A stretch of DNA of 64,000 nucleotides from Herbaspirillum robiniae (GCF_002213415.1 NZ_NJGU01000005.1:310001-374000), one strand, 5' to 3'. Positions 1 to 9,249 are shown, counted from the first letter of the stretch. The notes: generated by a model not told the origin, from the letters alone. Translations and numbers: made by a program.

Positions 1-72
1 GAGGCGCGCCAGGTGATCCGATGGGCCGCAACGATGCCTGCCGCGCCGCCGGCGCCGGGCCCGAACCGATAA
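1..72 (+). CDS. possible 3' end of an upstream gene (partial)
   Basis: The first 69 bases are open in frame 1 and end at a TAA at 70-72. The visible tail would be about 23 residues, rich in Ala and Pro, with mostly G or C at third codon positions, which suits a GC-rich gene end. A second frame is also open, to a TAA at 93-95, so the choice is not certain. Nothing in the short tail identifies a family. The next gene starts 30 bases later in the same direction, so an operon with whatever precedes the window is possible. Confidence 0.3.
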   Translation, partial: EARQVIRWAATMPAAPPAPGPNR

Positions 73-102
73 GCACGACAGAACAAGAGCAATAAGATCT
101 TG

Positions 103-1827
103 ATGAAGCCAGTCCGTCTTCCAGCTGCTGCGACCAACGCGCTCCCGCGCATGGCGCTGCTTGCACTCGCCCTTTTGTACATCCTGCCCGGCCTGATCGG
201 CCGCGACCCGTGGAAAAACGAGGACGCCACCAGCTTCGGCATCATGTGGACCATGGCCCATGGCACGCTGGCCGACTGGCTCACGCCCAACGTCGCCGGC
301 CTCGCGCTGCCGGCCGAAAGCCCGCTGGCCTACTGGTTCGGCGCGATCTGCATCAAGCTGTTCGGCTGGCTGCTGGGCGACCCGCTGGCCGCGCGCGTGT
401 CCACCGTCGGCTGCTTCCTGGTCGGCTCGCTGTCGATCTGGTACACCACCTACCTGCTGGGGCGTCGCCCCGAAGCGCAGCCGCTGAAGCTGGCCTTCGG
501 CGGCCAGCCCGAGCCGCGCGACTTCGGCCGCACGCTGGCCGACGGCGCCTTCCTGATCTACCTCGGTTTCCTGGGCCTGCTGCTGCACAGCCACGAGACC
601 AGCCCCAAGACGCTGCAGATCGCGCTGGTGGCCTACGCCATGTACGGCGCGGCCCGCGTGTTCGACCTGCACAGGCTGCGCCATTCGGTGTGGCTGGGCC
701 TGGCGCTGGGCATGCTGATCCTGACCTACGGCTGGCTGCTGCCGGCCGGCGCCATGGTCGGCCTGCTGGTGCTGGCCGCAGTGCGCAAGGATGGCGCCGC
801 CGGCAAGCTGCTGCTGGGCGTCGCGCTGCCGGTTGCGGTGCTGATCACCGCGCTGTGGGTGTTCGCCATCCGCACGCTGTTGCCGCAGGAGGCGGCCGGG
901 CAGTTCGACCTCTGGATGAGCTGGAACATCTACCAGTTGAACCGTCCGACGCTGTCGACCCTGTCCTTCCTGCTCAAGTACGGCGTATGGTTCGCCTGGC
1001 CGGCCTGGCCGTTCGCCGGCTGGGCGCTGTACGCCTGGCGCCGCCAGCCGGGCTCGCTGCATATCGCGCTGCCGCTGGCCTTCTTCATTCCGCTCACGCT
1101 GCTGGTGCTGATCAACGTCCACACCGAGGAAGGCATGCTGCTGCCGCTGCTGCCGGCGCTGGCGATCCTGGCCGCCTTCGGCCTGCCGACCATGAAGCGC
1201 GGCGCCATCAACGCGGTGGACTGGTTCTCGGTGATGACGCTGACCACTTCGGCGGCCTTCATCTGGATCGGCTGGATCGCCAAGGAAACCGGCTGGCCGG
1301 CACAGATCGCGCGCAACGCCTACAAGCTGGCGCCGGGCTTCAAGCCGGGCTTCGAATGGATTTCGCTGGCCATCGCCATCGCCGCCACCGTGGCCTGGAT
1401 CTTCGTGGTGCACTGGCGCATCTCGCGCCGGCCGTCGGTGCTGTGGCGCGCGGTGGTGCTGTCCTCGGGCGGCGTCATCCTGTGCTGGGTGCTGCTGATG
1501 ACCTTGTGGCTGCCCTGGGTCAACTACGGCAAGAGCTACGCCGGCGTGGCCGAGCAGATCGAATCCAAACTGACCTCGGTCAAGCAGTGCGTGCAGACCA
1601 ATGTGGGCCCGGCGCAGCGCGCATCGTTCGCCTATTTCGGCAGCGTGCGCTTCGCCGACGAGCGCGGCCAGACCTGCGACTACCTGCTGCTGCAGGACGA
1701 CATCAGCAACCAGGATGCCTCGCTGATGCTGCGCCAGTACCCCGGTTCCTGGCGCATGGTGTGGGAAGGCCGCCGCCCGTCCGATCGCGACGAGCGCTTC
1801 CGCCTCTACCGCCGCGCCGGCGAGTGA
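103..1827 (+). CDS. GT39/ArnT-like membrane glycosyltransferase
   Basis: A protein of about 574 residues, hydrophobic nearly throughout. It has a first membrane segment near residues 15-33, an acidic loop reading DPWKNEDATSFG just after it, and many further helices. A short luminal or periplasmic C-terminal tail ends in charged residues. This layout is that of the GT-C fold family 39 (PMT/ArnT-like) enzymes, which move a sugar from a polyprenyl-phosphate donor to lipid A, a protein or another acceptor on the periplasmic face. The acceptor cannot be told from sequence. ATG at 103 follows directly on a TTG at 100 and is preferred. A MATE exporter follows 34 bases downstream in the same direction. 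Confidence 0.75.
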   Translation: MKPVRLPAAATNALPRMALLALALLYILPGLIGRDPWKNEDATSFGIMWTMAHGTLADWLTPNVAGLALPAESPLAYWFGAICIKLFGWLLGDPLAARVSTVGCFLVGSLSIWYTTYLLGRRPEAQPLKLAFGGQPEPRDFGRTLADGAFLIYLGFLGLLLHSHETSPKTLQIALVAYAMYGAARVFDLHRLRHSVWLGLALGMLILTYGWLLPAGAMVGLLVLAAVRKDGAAGKLLLGVALPVAVLITALWVFAIRTLLPQEAAGQFDLWMSWNIYQLNRPTLSTLSFLLKYGVWFAWPAWPFAGWALYAWRRQPGSLHIALPLAFFIPLTLLVLINVHTEEGMLLPLLPALAILAAFGLPTMKRGAINAVDWFSVMTLTTSAAFIWIGWIAKETGWPAQIARNAYKLAPGFKPGFEWISLAIAIAATVAWIFVVHWRISRRPSVLWRAVVLSSGGVILCWVLLMTLWLPWVNYGKSYAGVAEQIESKLTSVKQCVQTNVGPAQRASFAYFGSVRFADERGQTCDYLLLQDDISNQDASLMLRQYPGSWRMVWEGRRPSDRDERFRLYRRAGE

Positions 1828-1861
1828 TGCCGGCCGCATCCGCTCCCACTTCCATTCCAGC

Positions 1862-3262
1862 TTGAACACCGACGCCGCTCCCCTGTCCTCCCGTATCCAT
1901 GTCGGGCGCATCGCGCGCCTGGCATGGCCGCTGCTGGTCGGCCAGCTGGCGCTGATCGCCAACGGCGTGATCGACACCGTGATGGTGTCGCGCTTTTCCG
2001 CGCTCGACCTGGCCGCGCTGGCGCTGGGGGTGTCGATCTACGTGAGCGTCTTCGTCGGTCTCTCCGGCGTGCTGCAGGCATTGCAGCCGACCATCGGCCA
2101 ACTGTTCGGCGCCGGCCGCCACGGCGAGATCGGCAACGAGGTCAAGCAGGGGCTGTGGCTGGCCGCGCTGCTGTCGGTCGCTGGTTGCCTGGTGCTGGCG
2201 TTTTCCCCGTACTTCCTGTCTTTCGCCAAGGCCTCGCCCGAGCTGGTGGAGAAGGCCACGCTTTACCTGCGCATCGAGGCGCTGGCCCTTCCGGCCACAC
2301 TGGCCTTCCGCGTCTACGCCTCGCTCAACACCGCGATGGCGCGTCCCAAGATGGTGATGGCGATCCAGCTGTGCGGCCTGCTGCTGAAGCTTCCGCTGAA
2401 CGCGCTGCTGATCTTCGGCGGCCTGGGCCTGCCGGCCTTCGGCGGTCCCGGCTGCGCGATCGCCACCACGCTGATCGCGTGGCTGATGATGATCGTGGCC
2501 TGGCTGCTGGTGGCGAAGCTGCCGGCCTACCGTCCGTTGAACCTGTTCGGCACCGGCTTCGTGAAGCCCTCGTGGCGCATCCTGCGCACGCTGCTGCGAC
2601 TGGGCATCCCCATCGGCCTGTCCTATTTCATCGAAGTGACGGCCTTCACGCTGATGGCGGTGTTCATCGCGCGCCTGGGCGCGGTGCCGGTGGCCGGCCA
2701 CCAGATCACCGCCAACGTCGGCACCGTGCTCTACATGCTGCCGCTGTCCATCGCCAGCGCCACCAGCACGCTGGTGGCGCAAGCCATCGGCGCCAACGAA
2801 TGGAAGGCCGCCAAGAAGATCGGCTACGCCGGCATCCGCCTCTCGGTCTGCCTGTCGGTAATGATCGGGGTGGTGGTCTGGTTCACGCGCGCGCATATCA
2901 TCCGCGCCTACACGCCCGATCCGCTGATCGTCGGCGCGGCGCTGCCGCTGTTCCTCTACATCGCCTTCTACCAGATGTTCGATTCGCTGCAGGTGACCAC
3001 CGCCTTCGTGCTGCGCGCCTACAAGGTGGCGGTGATCCCCACCGTGATCTACGCGGTGACGCTGTGGGGCGTGGGTCTGGGCGGCGGCTATCTGCTGGGC
3101 TTTGACATCCTCGGCATCACGCCGGCGTCGCTGCAGGGCGCATCGGGATTCTGGCTGGCCAACAGCGCCAGCCTGGGACTGGTCGGCGCCGGGCTGCTGG
3201 CTTACCTGCGCGTGATCCAGCGCCGCGCCGGCGCGGTGGGCGAAAGCGCCTTCAAGGTCTGA
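1862..3262 (+). CDS. MATE family multidrug/toxin exporter
   Basis: 466 residues with about twelve hydrophobic segments in two similar halves. The N-terminal stretch LAWPLLVGQLALIANGVIDT is typical of NorM-type MATE proteins, which export cationic drugs and toxins in exchange for Na+ or H+. The frame has no ATG near its beginning and probably starts at the TTG at 1862, 34 bases after the glycosyltransferase stop and without a clear ribosome binding site. Its last 11 bases overlap the 3' end of the convergent GGDEF/EAL gene, so no terminator separates the two. The substrate is unknown. Confidence 0.87.
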   Translation: MNTDAAPLSSRIHVGRIARLAWPLLVGQLALIANGVIDTVMVSRFSALDLAALALGVSIYVSVFVGLSGVLQALQPTIGQLFGAGRHGEIGNEVKQGLWLAALLSVAGCLVLAFSPYFLSFAKASPELVEKATLYLRIEALALPATLAFRVYASLNTAMARPKMVMAIQLCGLLLKLPLNALLIFGGLGLPAFGGPGCAIATTLIAWLMMIVAWLLVAKLPAYRPLNLFGTGFVKPSWRILRTLLRLGIPIGLSYFIEVTAFTLMAVFIARLGAVPVAGHQITANVGTVLYMLPLSIASATSTLVAQAIGANEWKAAKKIGYAGIRLSVCLSVMIGVVVWFTRAHIIRAYTPDPLIVGAALPLFLYIAFYQMFDSLQVTTAFVLRAYKVAVIPTVIYAVTLWGVGLGGGYLLGFDILGITPASLQGASGFWLANSASLGLVGAGLLAYLRVIQRRAGAVGESAFKV

Positions 3263-5351
3263 GCACGCCGGCGGCGAACAGGTCGTCGTTGCTGGCGTCG
3301 AGCACGCCCTTCAATTGCGGCGCGCCGGCCGGACGTCCCAGCAGGAAACCCTGCACCTGGTCGCAATGCAGCGCCTGCAATTCGCGCAGCTGCTCCTCCG
3401 TCTCCACCCCCTCGGCCACCACTTCCATCTGCAAGGCATGGGCCAACGCGATGATGGCCGACACGATGGCGCGCCCGGAGTGGTCACCGGCATCCAGGCG
3501 CGAGGTGAAGAAGCGATCGATCTTGATTTGCCGGCAGTGGAACTGCGCCAGATAGGCCAGGCTGGAATAGCCGGTGCCGAAGTCGTCGATGGCGATGTCG
3601 AAGCCCAGCGCCTGCAGGTCACCGATGATGTGCGTGCTGCGCTCGACGTTCTTCATCGCGGCCGTCTCGGTGATCTCGAACATCAGGCGCTGCGGCGCGA
3701 TCCCCGCCTGCCCCACGATGCAGGTGATGCTGTCGACCAGGTCGGCGCGCATCTGCACCGGCGACAGATTCATCGCCACCTTCACCGGCCGCACGCCTTC
3801 GGCATCCCAGCTGCGGATCTGCTCGCACACGGCGCGCAGCACCCAGTCGCCGATCTGGATGATCTGGCCCGAGCGCTCGGCGATGGGGATGAATTCAGAC
3901 GGCGCCATCTCGCCCAGCTCCGGATGGGTCCAGCGCAGCAGCGCTTCCACGCCGGTCAGCTCCTTGCTGCCGCCGCGGTACTTGGGCTGGAAGTGCAGCG
4001 AGAACTGCTCCTCTTCGATGGCCTGCTGCAGCGCCTGGCGCACCTGCAGATGGCGCATCGCGCTGGCGTGCATGGCCGGCTCGAAGAAACGATAGGTGTT
4101 GCGCCCGCTCTGCTTGGCTTCGTACATCGCGGCGTCGGCGTTCTTCATCAGCGCATCGACCGAGTCGCCGCTGTTGGGATAGACGGCGATGCCGATGCTG
4201 GAGGTCACGCGCAATGTCGCATCCTCGATCTGGAAATCCTGGCGCAGCGCGGCGAGAATGTTTTCCGACAGGTGCTCCACCACCTCGGGCGACTGCAGGT
4301 TGCTCATCACCACCACGAACTCGTCGCCGCCGATGCGCGCCACCATATCCTCGCCGCGGATGCAGCAGCGCACGCGCTGCGCCACCGCCACCAGCAGGCC
4401 GTCGCCCACCGCGTGGCCGAGCGTGTCGTTGATGCCCTTGAAACCGTCCAGGTCCATGAACAGCACCGCGAACGGCTTGCCGTTGCGGCGCGCCACCTGG
4501 ATCGCGTGCTGGATGCGGTCCGACAGCAGCGCCCGGTTGGGCAGTCCGGTCAGCACGTCGTGCGTGGCGAAATGCAGCAGCTTGTCGTTGGTGCGGCCGA
4601 CGATGCGCTTGAGCACGCGGTTGCGCTGCGCGCCGGTCACCACCAGCGCCAGCGCCATGGTGAGGAAGGCGCCGAACACGATGCCGTTGACCAGGTGCTC
4701 GCGCGTGACGCTGTGCAAGGCGTGGCTTTGCGCGTCGGGCATGATGGCCACCGCGCGCAGGCCGGTGCAGGCGCTGGCCACCAGGGCCGCGCCCACCAGC
4801 AGCGACGCCAGCACCCGGCGCGTCTGCTGCGAGTTGAGCGAACCGGCCATGGACTTGCGGCTGTTGGTCACCGAGAACAGCGCGACGGCGAACACGGCCG
4901 TCAGTTCGGTCACCACCACCGCCAGCGACAGCAGCGCCTTCTGGTACATCAGTTCGGGAGTCAGCAGCATGGCCTTGAGCGCCATGTGGAAGGCGGCATT
5001 GACGGCTGCGCCGATGGCCAGTCCGCCCACCAGGAGGCGCATCGCATGCGGGCGCCGCAAGCCGGAAAGATGCATCAGGTAGAAGGAGCTGCCCACGGTC
5101 AGCAACAGCGCCAGCACGGCCAGCCGCGCCTCGAACCCGACCGCCGTCGGCAGGCGCAGCGCGGCGACGCACAGGAAGATCGCCGCCCAGATGCCCAGCC
5201 CGAACACGGCGGCGCCGAGCGACAGCCACAACCTGCGGTACTGCGCCTCCTGCGTCGAGATGCGCTCCGAGACCTCGAGCGCGGCATAGGCCGACAGGCT
5301 GGCGACCAGCAGCGCGAACGCCAGCAACAGGAAATTGTACGAACCAGGCAT
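3252..5351 (-). CDS. membrane GGDEF/EAL protein with a degenerate MHYT sensor
   Basis: About 699 residues. Residues 1-235 form a multi-helix membrane region laid out like an MHYT domain (SAYAALEVSERI, then GLGIWAAIF), but the Met-His pairs that name the domain are gone. A diguanylate cyclase domain follows, with RIGGDEF near residue 340 and the inhibitory-site RxxD (RGED) five residues before it. The C-terminal phosphodiesterase domain keeps EALLRW near 469, the DDFGTGYS loop, VVAEGVET and the QGF Gln. Both domains therefore look competent to make and break cyclic di-GMP. The frame stays open upstream to 5567, but that part is Pro/Arg-rich and soluble. ATG at 5351 directly before the first helix is the better start. 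It converges on the MATE gene with an 11-base overlap. Confidence 0.85.
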   Translation of the reverse strand: MPGSYNFLLLAFALLVASLSAYAALEVSERISTQEAQYRRLWLSLGAAVFGLGIWAAIFLCVAALRLPTAVGFEARLAVLALLLTVGSSFYLMHLSGLRRPHAMRLLVGGLAIGAAVNAAFHMALKAMLLTPELMYQKALLSLAVVVTELTAVFAVALFSVTNSRKSMAGSLNSQQTRRVLASLLVGAALVASACTGLRAVAIMPDAQSHALHSVTREHLVNGIVFGAFLTMALALVVTGAQRNRVLKRIVGRTNDKLLHFATHDVLTGLPNRALLSDRIQHAIQVARRNGKPFAVLFMDLDGFKGINDTLGHAVGDGLLVAVAQRVRCCIRGEDMVARIGGDEFVVVMSNLQSPEVVEHLSENILAALRQDFQIEDATLRVTSSIGIAVYPNSGDSVDALMKNADAAMYEAKQSGRNTYRFFEPAMHASAMRHLQVRQALQQAIEEEQFSLHFQPKYRGGSKELTGVEALLRWTHPELGEMAPSEFIPIAERSGQIIQIGDWVLRAVCEQIRSWDAEGVRPVKVAMNLSPVQMRADLVDSITCIVGQAGIAPQRLMFEITETAAMKNVERSTHIIGDLQALGFDIAIDDFGTGYSSLAYLAQFHCRQIKIDRFFTSRLDAGDHSGRAIVSAIIALAHALQMEVVAEGVETEEQLRELQALHCDQVQGFLLGRPAGAPQLKGVLDASNDDLFAAGVLRP

Positions 5352-6302
5352 GGTGAGGGGACCCGCGTTCTTTCGGCGCCGCCTGCCCGGCAATCGCTGG
5401 AAGCCCGGGCGGTGACGCTTTTTTTCGATGTCGCGGCCGTTCCGCCCCTGCCCTGTCTCGGGCTGCGCGACTGGCGGCGGCACGAACGGGAAGACGTCAG
5501 TCGATTTGCCGCTGCTGCCAGCGGGTCGCCGCGTTCCATCCGGAGCGGGAGGACCGGCGGCGCGCAAATGTGCGCGTTCCCGCCGGAGACCGCCGGCGGC
5601 TCCGGAACAACAAAAAAGTTACGTAACTAAAACGATACTTCGGAAGTGCTGCCGACTGCTTTGATTATTTGACTTGTTTCATCCGGACCCGGCCTGGCAG
5701 GAACATTGATGCGGCCATCCGTTTGCCGGCCCGGTTTTCGCCGGCCCATCCCCACAAGATGAGAGCGACGCGTGACGACGCTGGTCCGCTGTCGCGAAAT
5801 TCCCCCTGACGACGCTATTCTAGCCGCTTCCCCCGCCCTGCGCCGCAGTTGCGGCCGGCATTTGCGGGCGTCGCGGCTGTCTCGCCGCGGACACAAAACT
5901 TAAAAAAAAGTTAATAACAATATGGCAATTTTTTGAATCTGGATTATAACTACACCAAGGGTCCCGCAAATCCGGAACCCTTTGGTCCGGCAGCATGCAT
6001 CATGTCGATCCCTCGTCACGGCACGTACCGAAAGTGGCCTGATGACCTGACATCTGAACATCTGCTGCGCCGGCCGGTTAGTGCTTCAATCTTCATCCGC
6101 CACATGATCGGAGGCCCTGCATGGTGCATTTCAAGCCCTCTGCAAACGCCCGCCACAGCTGCTTTGGACAGGCCGCGACGCATCGCCGACGACACCGGGA
6201 CATGCCCATTTCTGTGCAGTGAGTATAAATCACGTTTGCTGCGTAACTCATTTCTAAAGCAAACGTACCCCGGGACGCTCGACCTCAAAGTACCTTCGAA
6301 TC
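5352..6302. other. gene-poor, partly AT-rich intergenic region
   Basis: No convincing protein gene lies in these 951 bases. Visible features are a perfect 10-bp palindrome GTTACGTAAC at 5618-5627, an A/T-rich tract at about 5893-5955 ending in a TATAAC, a near-perfect dyad CCAAGGGT / AACCCTTTGG at 5955-5962 and 5977-5985, and the promoter and operator-like dyad of the HTH gene near 6224-6266. The drop in GC against the surrounding DNA suggests regulatory DNA, possibly bound by an H-NS-like protein; that last point is inference. Confidence 0.5.
6224..6266 (+). promoter_or_regulatory. putative promoter and autoregulatory dyad of the HTH gene
   Basis: A TATAAA at 6224-6229 is followed by a perfect 9-bp inverted repeat, ACGTTTGCT at 6232-6240 and AGCAAACGT at 6258-6266, whose centres lie 26 bases (about 2.5 helical turns) apart. 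It sits 37-79 bases upstream of the ATG of a small HTH protein, overlapping the expected transcription start. That is the usual place for a repressor to control its own gene. Binding by this protein is inference. Confidence 0.45.
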
Positions 6303-6755
6303 ATGGAAACCGCCAATCAAAAATTCGCCAAGCGCCTGCGCGCTTCGATGGAAAAAGCCGGATACGAACCCAAGCCCGCCGTTCTGGAAAGGGAATTCAA
6401 TCTGCGTTACTGGGGCAAGCCGATGACCCTGCACGGGGTTCGTCGCTGGCTGCTCGGAGAATCGATGCCCAAGCAGGACAAGCTGGAGACGCTGGCCGAA
6501 TGGCTCATCGTCACGCCCCAGCACCTGCGCTTCGGCGAAGAGATCGGCAAGCGCATCGACAAGCGCAAAGCCCGCTGGGAAGAGGCTATCGGCTATCGCG
6601 AGCGCGAGGCGTTCGAGGCTTTCATCAATCTGCCGGCGCCGCAGCGCAAGATCGTCAAGGAGGTGATCTTCGCGTTTTCGCAGATAGCGGCCAACGCCCC
6701 GGACAAAGGGGCGACGCCGGTGAAATCGGGTACCCGGCGTCGCACCCGAAGCTGA
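6303..6755 (+). CDS. small HTH (Cro/CI-like) transcriptional regulator
   Basis: 150 residues. The N-terminal third (FAKRLRASMEKAGYEPKPAV, then TLHGVRRWLLGESMPKQDKL) has the pattern of a phage-repressor-like helix-turn-helix that chooses its DNA by a short recognition helix. The rest is charged and helical, with a basic tail ending RRRTRS. There is no peptidase or ligand domain. It stands alone, with long non-coding DNA in front and a convergent gene behind, so its targets cannot be read from context. A perfect dyad just upstream suggests autoregulation. It could be a domesticated phage regulator, but no other phage genes are near. Confidence 0.75.
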   Translation: METANQKFAKRLRASMEKAGYEPKPAVLEREFNLRYWGKPMTLHGVRRWLLGESMPKQDKLETLAEWLIVTPQHLRFGEEIGKRIDKRKARWEEAIGYREREAFEAFINLPAPQRKIVKEVIFAFSQIAANAPDKGATPVKSGTRRRTRS

Positions 6756-6843
6756 CCGAAAGGTCTCCCGAAGACGCTCCGACGCCCCTCCGATTCAGAT
6801 CCCGCCCTCAACAGGGATCGCATCTTTTCTCCCCCTCCGCCTT

Positions 6844-6876
6844 GCCGCACTGCCGGCTTTTCTTTTCTTTTTTTTC
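6844..6876 (+). terminator. weak terminator candidate after the HTH gene
   Basis: A 4-bp stem GCCG/CGGC (6844-6847 with 6854-6857) is followed by a long T-rich tract up to about 6876. The stem is short, so this is only a candidate. It lies between the convergent HTH and ybiB genes. Confidence 0.3.
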
Positions 6877-6945
6877 CAATCGCACTGTCGTTTCATTCTG
6901 ACGCGATCGTCAGCTTCTCGCCTGGCAGGAAGCACTTGTGGTTAT

Positions 6946-7959
6946 TCATCCACGCTGTTTGATCGCGGCGGCGACTTCGACGCAATGGCCGACCTGTTCG
7001 GCAATCGATTCCGGCACCGGGCGCTTGCCGTCCAACACCTCGGCGATCCATGCCGCCGTCGTCTCGGCATCGCGCCCTTCCGGCAGATCCGGCAGGTCTT
7101 CGGCCACGCTCTGCTTTTCCACCAGCACCGTCTTCACGCCGCGGCTGAACCAGTCGATGCGCTGCGCGCGACGCGCGTTGGCCACGGTCTCGCCTTCGGT
7201 GCCGCGCATGAGGAAGGCGTCGCCGCGCTCGTGCGGCGCGGCATGGGCGAAATAGTCGCTCAGCATGTCCAGGTATTCGGGATGGGTGTAAGAAGTCAGG
7301 CGCAGCGCCGGCGAGGAAAACGGCTGCATGATCTTCACCAGCGTATGGGTCGAGTTGCGCACGCCGAGGATGGCGCGCATTCCCAATAGGCGGGAAATTT
7401 TTGGCGCCAGCGCCTGGATGGGAATGAAGGCCGGCTTGCCGGCCGCCATCAGCGCCTGCGCCTCCTGCGCCGAGGCCGCATGCGCGATGCCCAGCGCGCT
7501 GAAGATCTCGGCGCTGGTCACGCGCAGCGGATCGTGGGTGACGCCGTGCATCAGCACCGGCACGCCCTGGCGCACCAGCAGCATGCACAGCAGCGGCGTC
7601 AGGTTGGCCATCTTGCGCGAGCCGTTGTAGCTCGGCAGTACCACCGGCGCATAAGCGCAATCGGGCGCGGCGAGCGCAGCGAACGACGCTTCGGCGGCAT
7701 CGAGGAAACCGCCGATCTCTTCCACCGCCTCGCCCTTGACGCGCATGGCCAGCAGGATCGCGCCCAGTTCGAGGTCGGACACGCGTGCGTCCAGCATGGC
7801 CTCGTACATCAGGCGGGCGTCCTGGCGCGACAGGCTGCGCGCGCCGTCCTTGCCGCGGCCGATCTCCTTGATGAAGCGGGCCGCCGCCAGCGGCTGTTGA
7901 GCTTGGGAGGCAGCGTCGGCGGCCGCGTCCGGGGAAGGGGAAGTGGGATGATTTTGCAT
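6946..7959 (-). CDS. ybiB: YbiB, TrpD2-family DNA-binding protein
   Basis: 337 residues related to anthranilate phosphoribosyltransferase (TrpD) but of the TrpD2/YbiB branch, whose E. coli member binds nucleic acids without sequence preference and is part of the LexA regulon. Visible hallmarks are the helical N-terminal half (RLMYEAMLDARVSDLELGAI), LPSYNGSRKMANLTPLL in place of the TrpD glycine-rich PRPP loop, and the HTLVKIMQPF segment. The frame is open upstream to 8118, but that extension is non-hydrophobic filler; ATG at 7959 fits the family N-terminus. It is divergent from tsaD with 161 bases between. Its cellular role is poorly known. Confidence 0.85.
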   Translation of the reverse strand: MQNHPTSPSPDAAADAASQAQQPLAAARFIKEIGRGKDGARSLSRQDARLMYEAMLDARVSDLELGAILLAMRVKGEAVEEIGGFLDAAEASFAALAAPDCAYAPVVLPSYNGSRKMANLTPLLCMLLVRQGVPVLMHGVTHDPLRVTSAEIFSALGIAHAASAQEAQALMAAGKPAFIPIQALAPKISRLLGMRAILGVRNSTHTLVKIMQPFSSPALRLTSYTHPEYLDMLSDYFAHAAPHERGDAFLMRGTEGETVANARRAQRIDWFSRGVKTVLVEKQSVAEDLPDLPEGRDAETTAAWIAEVLDGKRPVPESIAEQVGHCVEVAAAIKQRG

Positions 7960-8046
7960 GGCCGAAGGGTACACCAAAACCTCCCCCGCACGCAGCGGGC
8001 GGCCCGGCCAAAAACGCGGCCAGGCCCGTGGCGGCGGGCTTTCCAG

Positions 8047-8052
8047 TACAAT
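8047..8052 (+). promoter_or_regulatory. putative -10 element of tsaD
   Basis: TACAAT lies 69 bases upstream of the tsaD ATG within the otherwise GC-rich divergent ybiB-tsaD spacer. No good -35 hexamer is seen 16-18 bases before it. Confidence 0.35.
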
Positions 8053-8120
8053 AGCGCCTTTCCCGCGCGGCCCGTCGCCACGGCTCCTGAGGCCGCCGCC
8101 AGCATTCCCATATTCCATCC

Positions 8121-9158
8121 ATGATAGTTCTCGGCGTCGAATCCTCCTGTGACGAAACCGGCCTCGCTCTGTACGACACCGATCGCGGCCTCCTGGCGCA
8201 CGCGCTGCATTCGCAGATCGCCATGCACCAGGAATACGGCGGCGTGGTGCCCGAGCTGGCCTCGCGCGACCACATCCGCCGCGCCATCCCGCTGCTCAAG
8301 CAAACCCTGGCCGACGCCGCCATCGCGCCACAGGAGATCGACGCCATCGCCTACACCCAGGGCCCCGGCCTGGCCGGCGCCTTGCTGGTGGGCGCTTCGG
8401 TGGCCTGCGGCCTGGGCCTGGCGCTGGACAAGCCGGTGCTGGGCATCCACCACCTGGAAGGCCACCTGCTGTCGCCGCTCTTGGCCAGCAAGCCGCCCCA
8501 ATTTCCCTTCATCGCCCTGCTGGTCTCGGGCGGCCATACGCAATTGATGCGCGTGGACGGCGTGGGCCGCTACGAGCTGCTGGGCGAAACCCTGGACGAC
8601 GCCGCCGGCGAAGCCTTCGACAAGTCGGCCAAGCTGCTGGGCCTGGGTTATCCGGGCGGCCCGGCGATCTCGCGCATGGCCGAGTTCGGCGATCCGGCGG
8701 CGTACCAGCTGCCGCGCCCGATGCTGCACTCCAAGAACCTGGACTTCAGCTTCTCCGGCCTGAAGACCGCGGTGCTGACCGTGGTCAAGCAGCACAGCGG
8801 CAACATCTGCGAGCAGGACAAGGCCAACATCGCGCGCGGCTTCGTCGACGCCATCGTCGACGTGCTGGTGGCCAAGTGCATGTCGGCGCTGAAGGAAACC
8901 AAACTGAAACGCCTGGTGATCGCCGGCGGCGTCGGCGCCAATGCGCAGCTGCGCGCCGCGCTCAACGCGGCCGCCGCCAAGCGTCGCTATGAAGTCTTCT
9001 ATCCGGAGCTGCAGTTCTGCACCGACAACGGCGCGATGATCGCCTTTGCCGGCGCCATGCGCCTGCGCGAACAGCCGGATGCGGCGAAGAAGGAATACGG
9101 CTTCGGCGTTCGCCCGCGCTGGCCGCTGGATGAGTTGCGCCCGCCGCAGGCAGCCTGA
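8121..9158 (+). CDS. tsaD: TsaD, tRNA N6-threonylcarbamoyladenosine transferase subunit
   Basis: 345 residues, the usual length. TsaD transfers the threonylcarbamoyl group from TC-AMP to A37 of tRNAs that read ANN codons, working with TsaB, TsaE and TsaC in the cytoplasm. The ASKHA-fold signature begins at [17 protein letters not shown]. The metal-binding HHLEGH box puts histidines near 111 and 115, and the C-terminal CTDNGAMIA supplies the late Asp. The start is the ATG at 8121. It is divergent from ybiB and followed by a strong bidirectional terminator. Its partner tsaE is 14.5 kb downstream in this window. Confidence 0.97.
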   Translation: MIVLGVESSCDETGLALYDTDRGLLAHALHSQIAMHQEYGGVVPELASRDHIRRAIPLLKQTLADAAIAPQEIDAIAYTQGPGLAGALLVGASVACGLGLALDKPVLGIHHLEGHLLSPLLASKPPQFPFIALLVSGGHTQLMRVDGVGRYELLGETLDDAAGEAFDKSAKLLGLGYPGGPAISRMAEFGDPAAYQLPRPMLHSKNLDFSFSGLKTAVLTVVKQHSGNICEQDKANIARGFVDAIVDVLVAKCMSALKETKLKRLVIAGGVGANAQLRAALNAAAAKRRYEVFYPELQFCTDNGAMIAFAGAMRLREQPDAAKKEYGFGVRPRWPLDELRPPQAA

Positions 9159-9176
9159 GCGCTGCGCACGCCCATG

Positions 9177-9203
9177 AAAAAGGCCGCTTGATGCGGCCTT
9201 TTT
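9177..9203. terminator. bidirectional intrinsic terminator between tsaD and plsY
   Basis: An 11-bp perfect stem AAAAAGGCCGC / GCGGCCTTTTT with a 5-base loop, flanked by an A-run and a T-run. It can therefore end both the rightward tsaD and the leftward plsY transcripts. Confidence 0.9.
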
Positions 9204-9249
9204 CTTTGCGGATCGGTCGGCGCTGGCCGGCCAATTTCGCCCGGCGGAC

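Noticed and set aside
3315-5630. Plus-strand open frame of 771 codons opposite the GGDEF/EAL gene
   Set aside because: No recognisable domain and an amino-acid bias of antisense frames; the minus strand has intact GGDEF and EAL motifs.
5933-6901. 322-codon plus-strand frame overlapping the small HTH gene
   Set aside because: No domain, low-complexity Arg-rich second half. It overlaps the HTH gene in another frame, and that gene has a recognisable fold.
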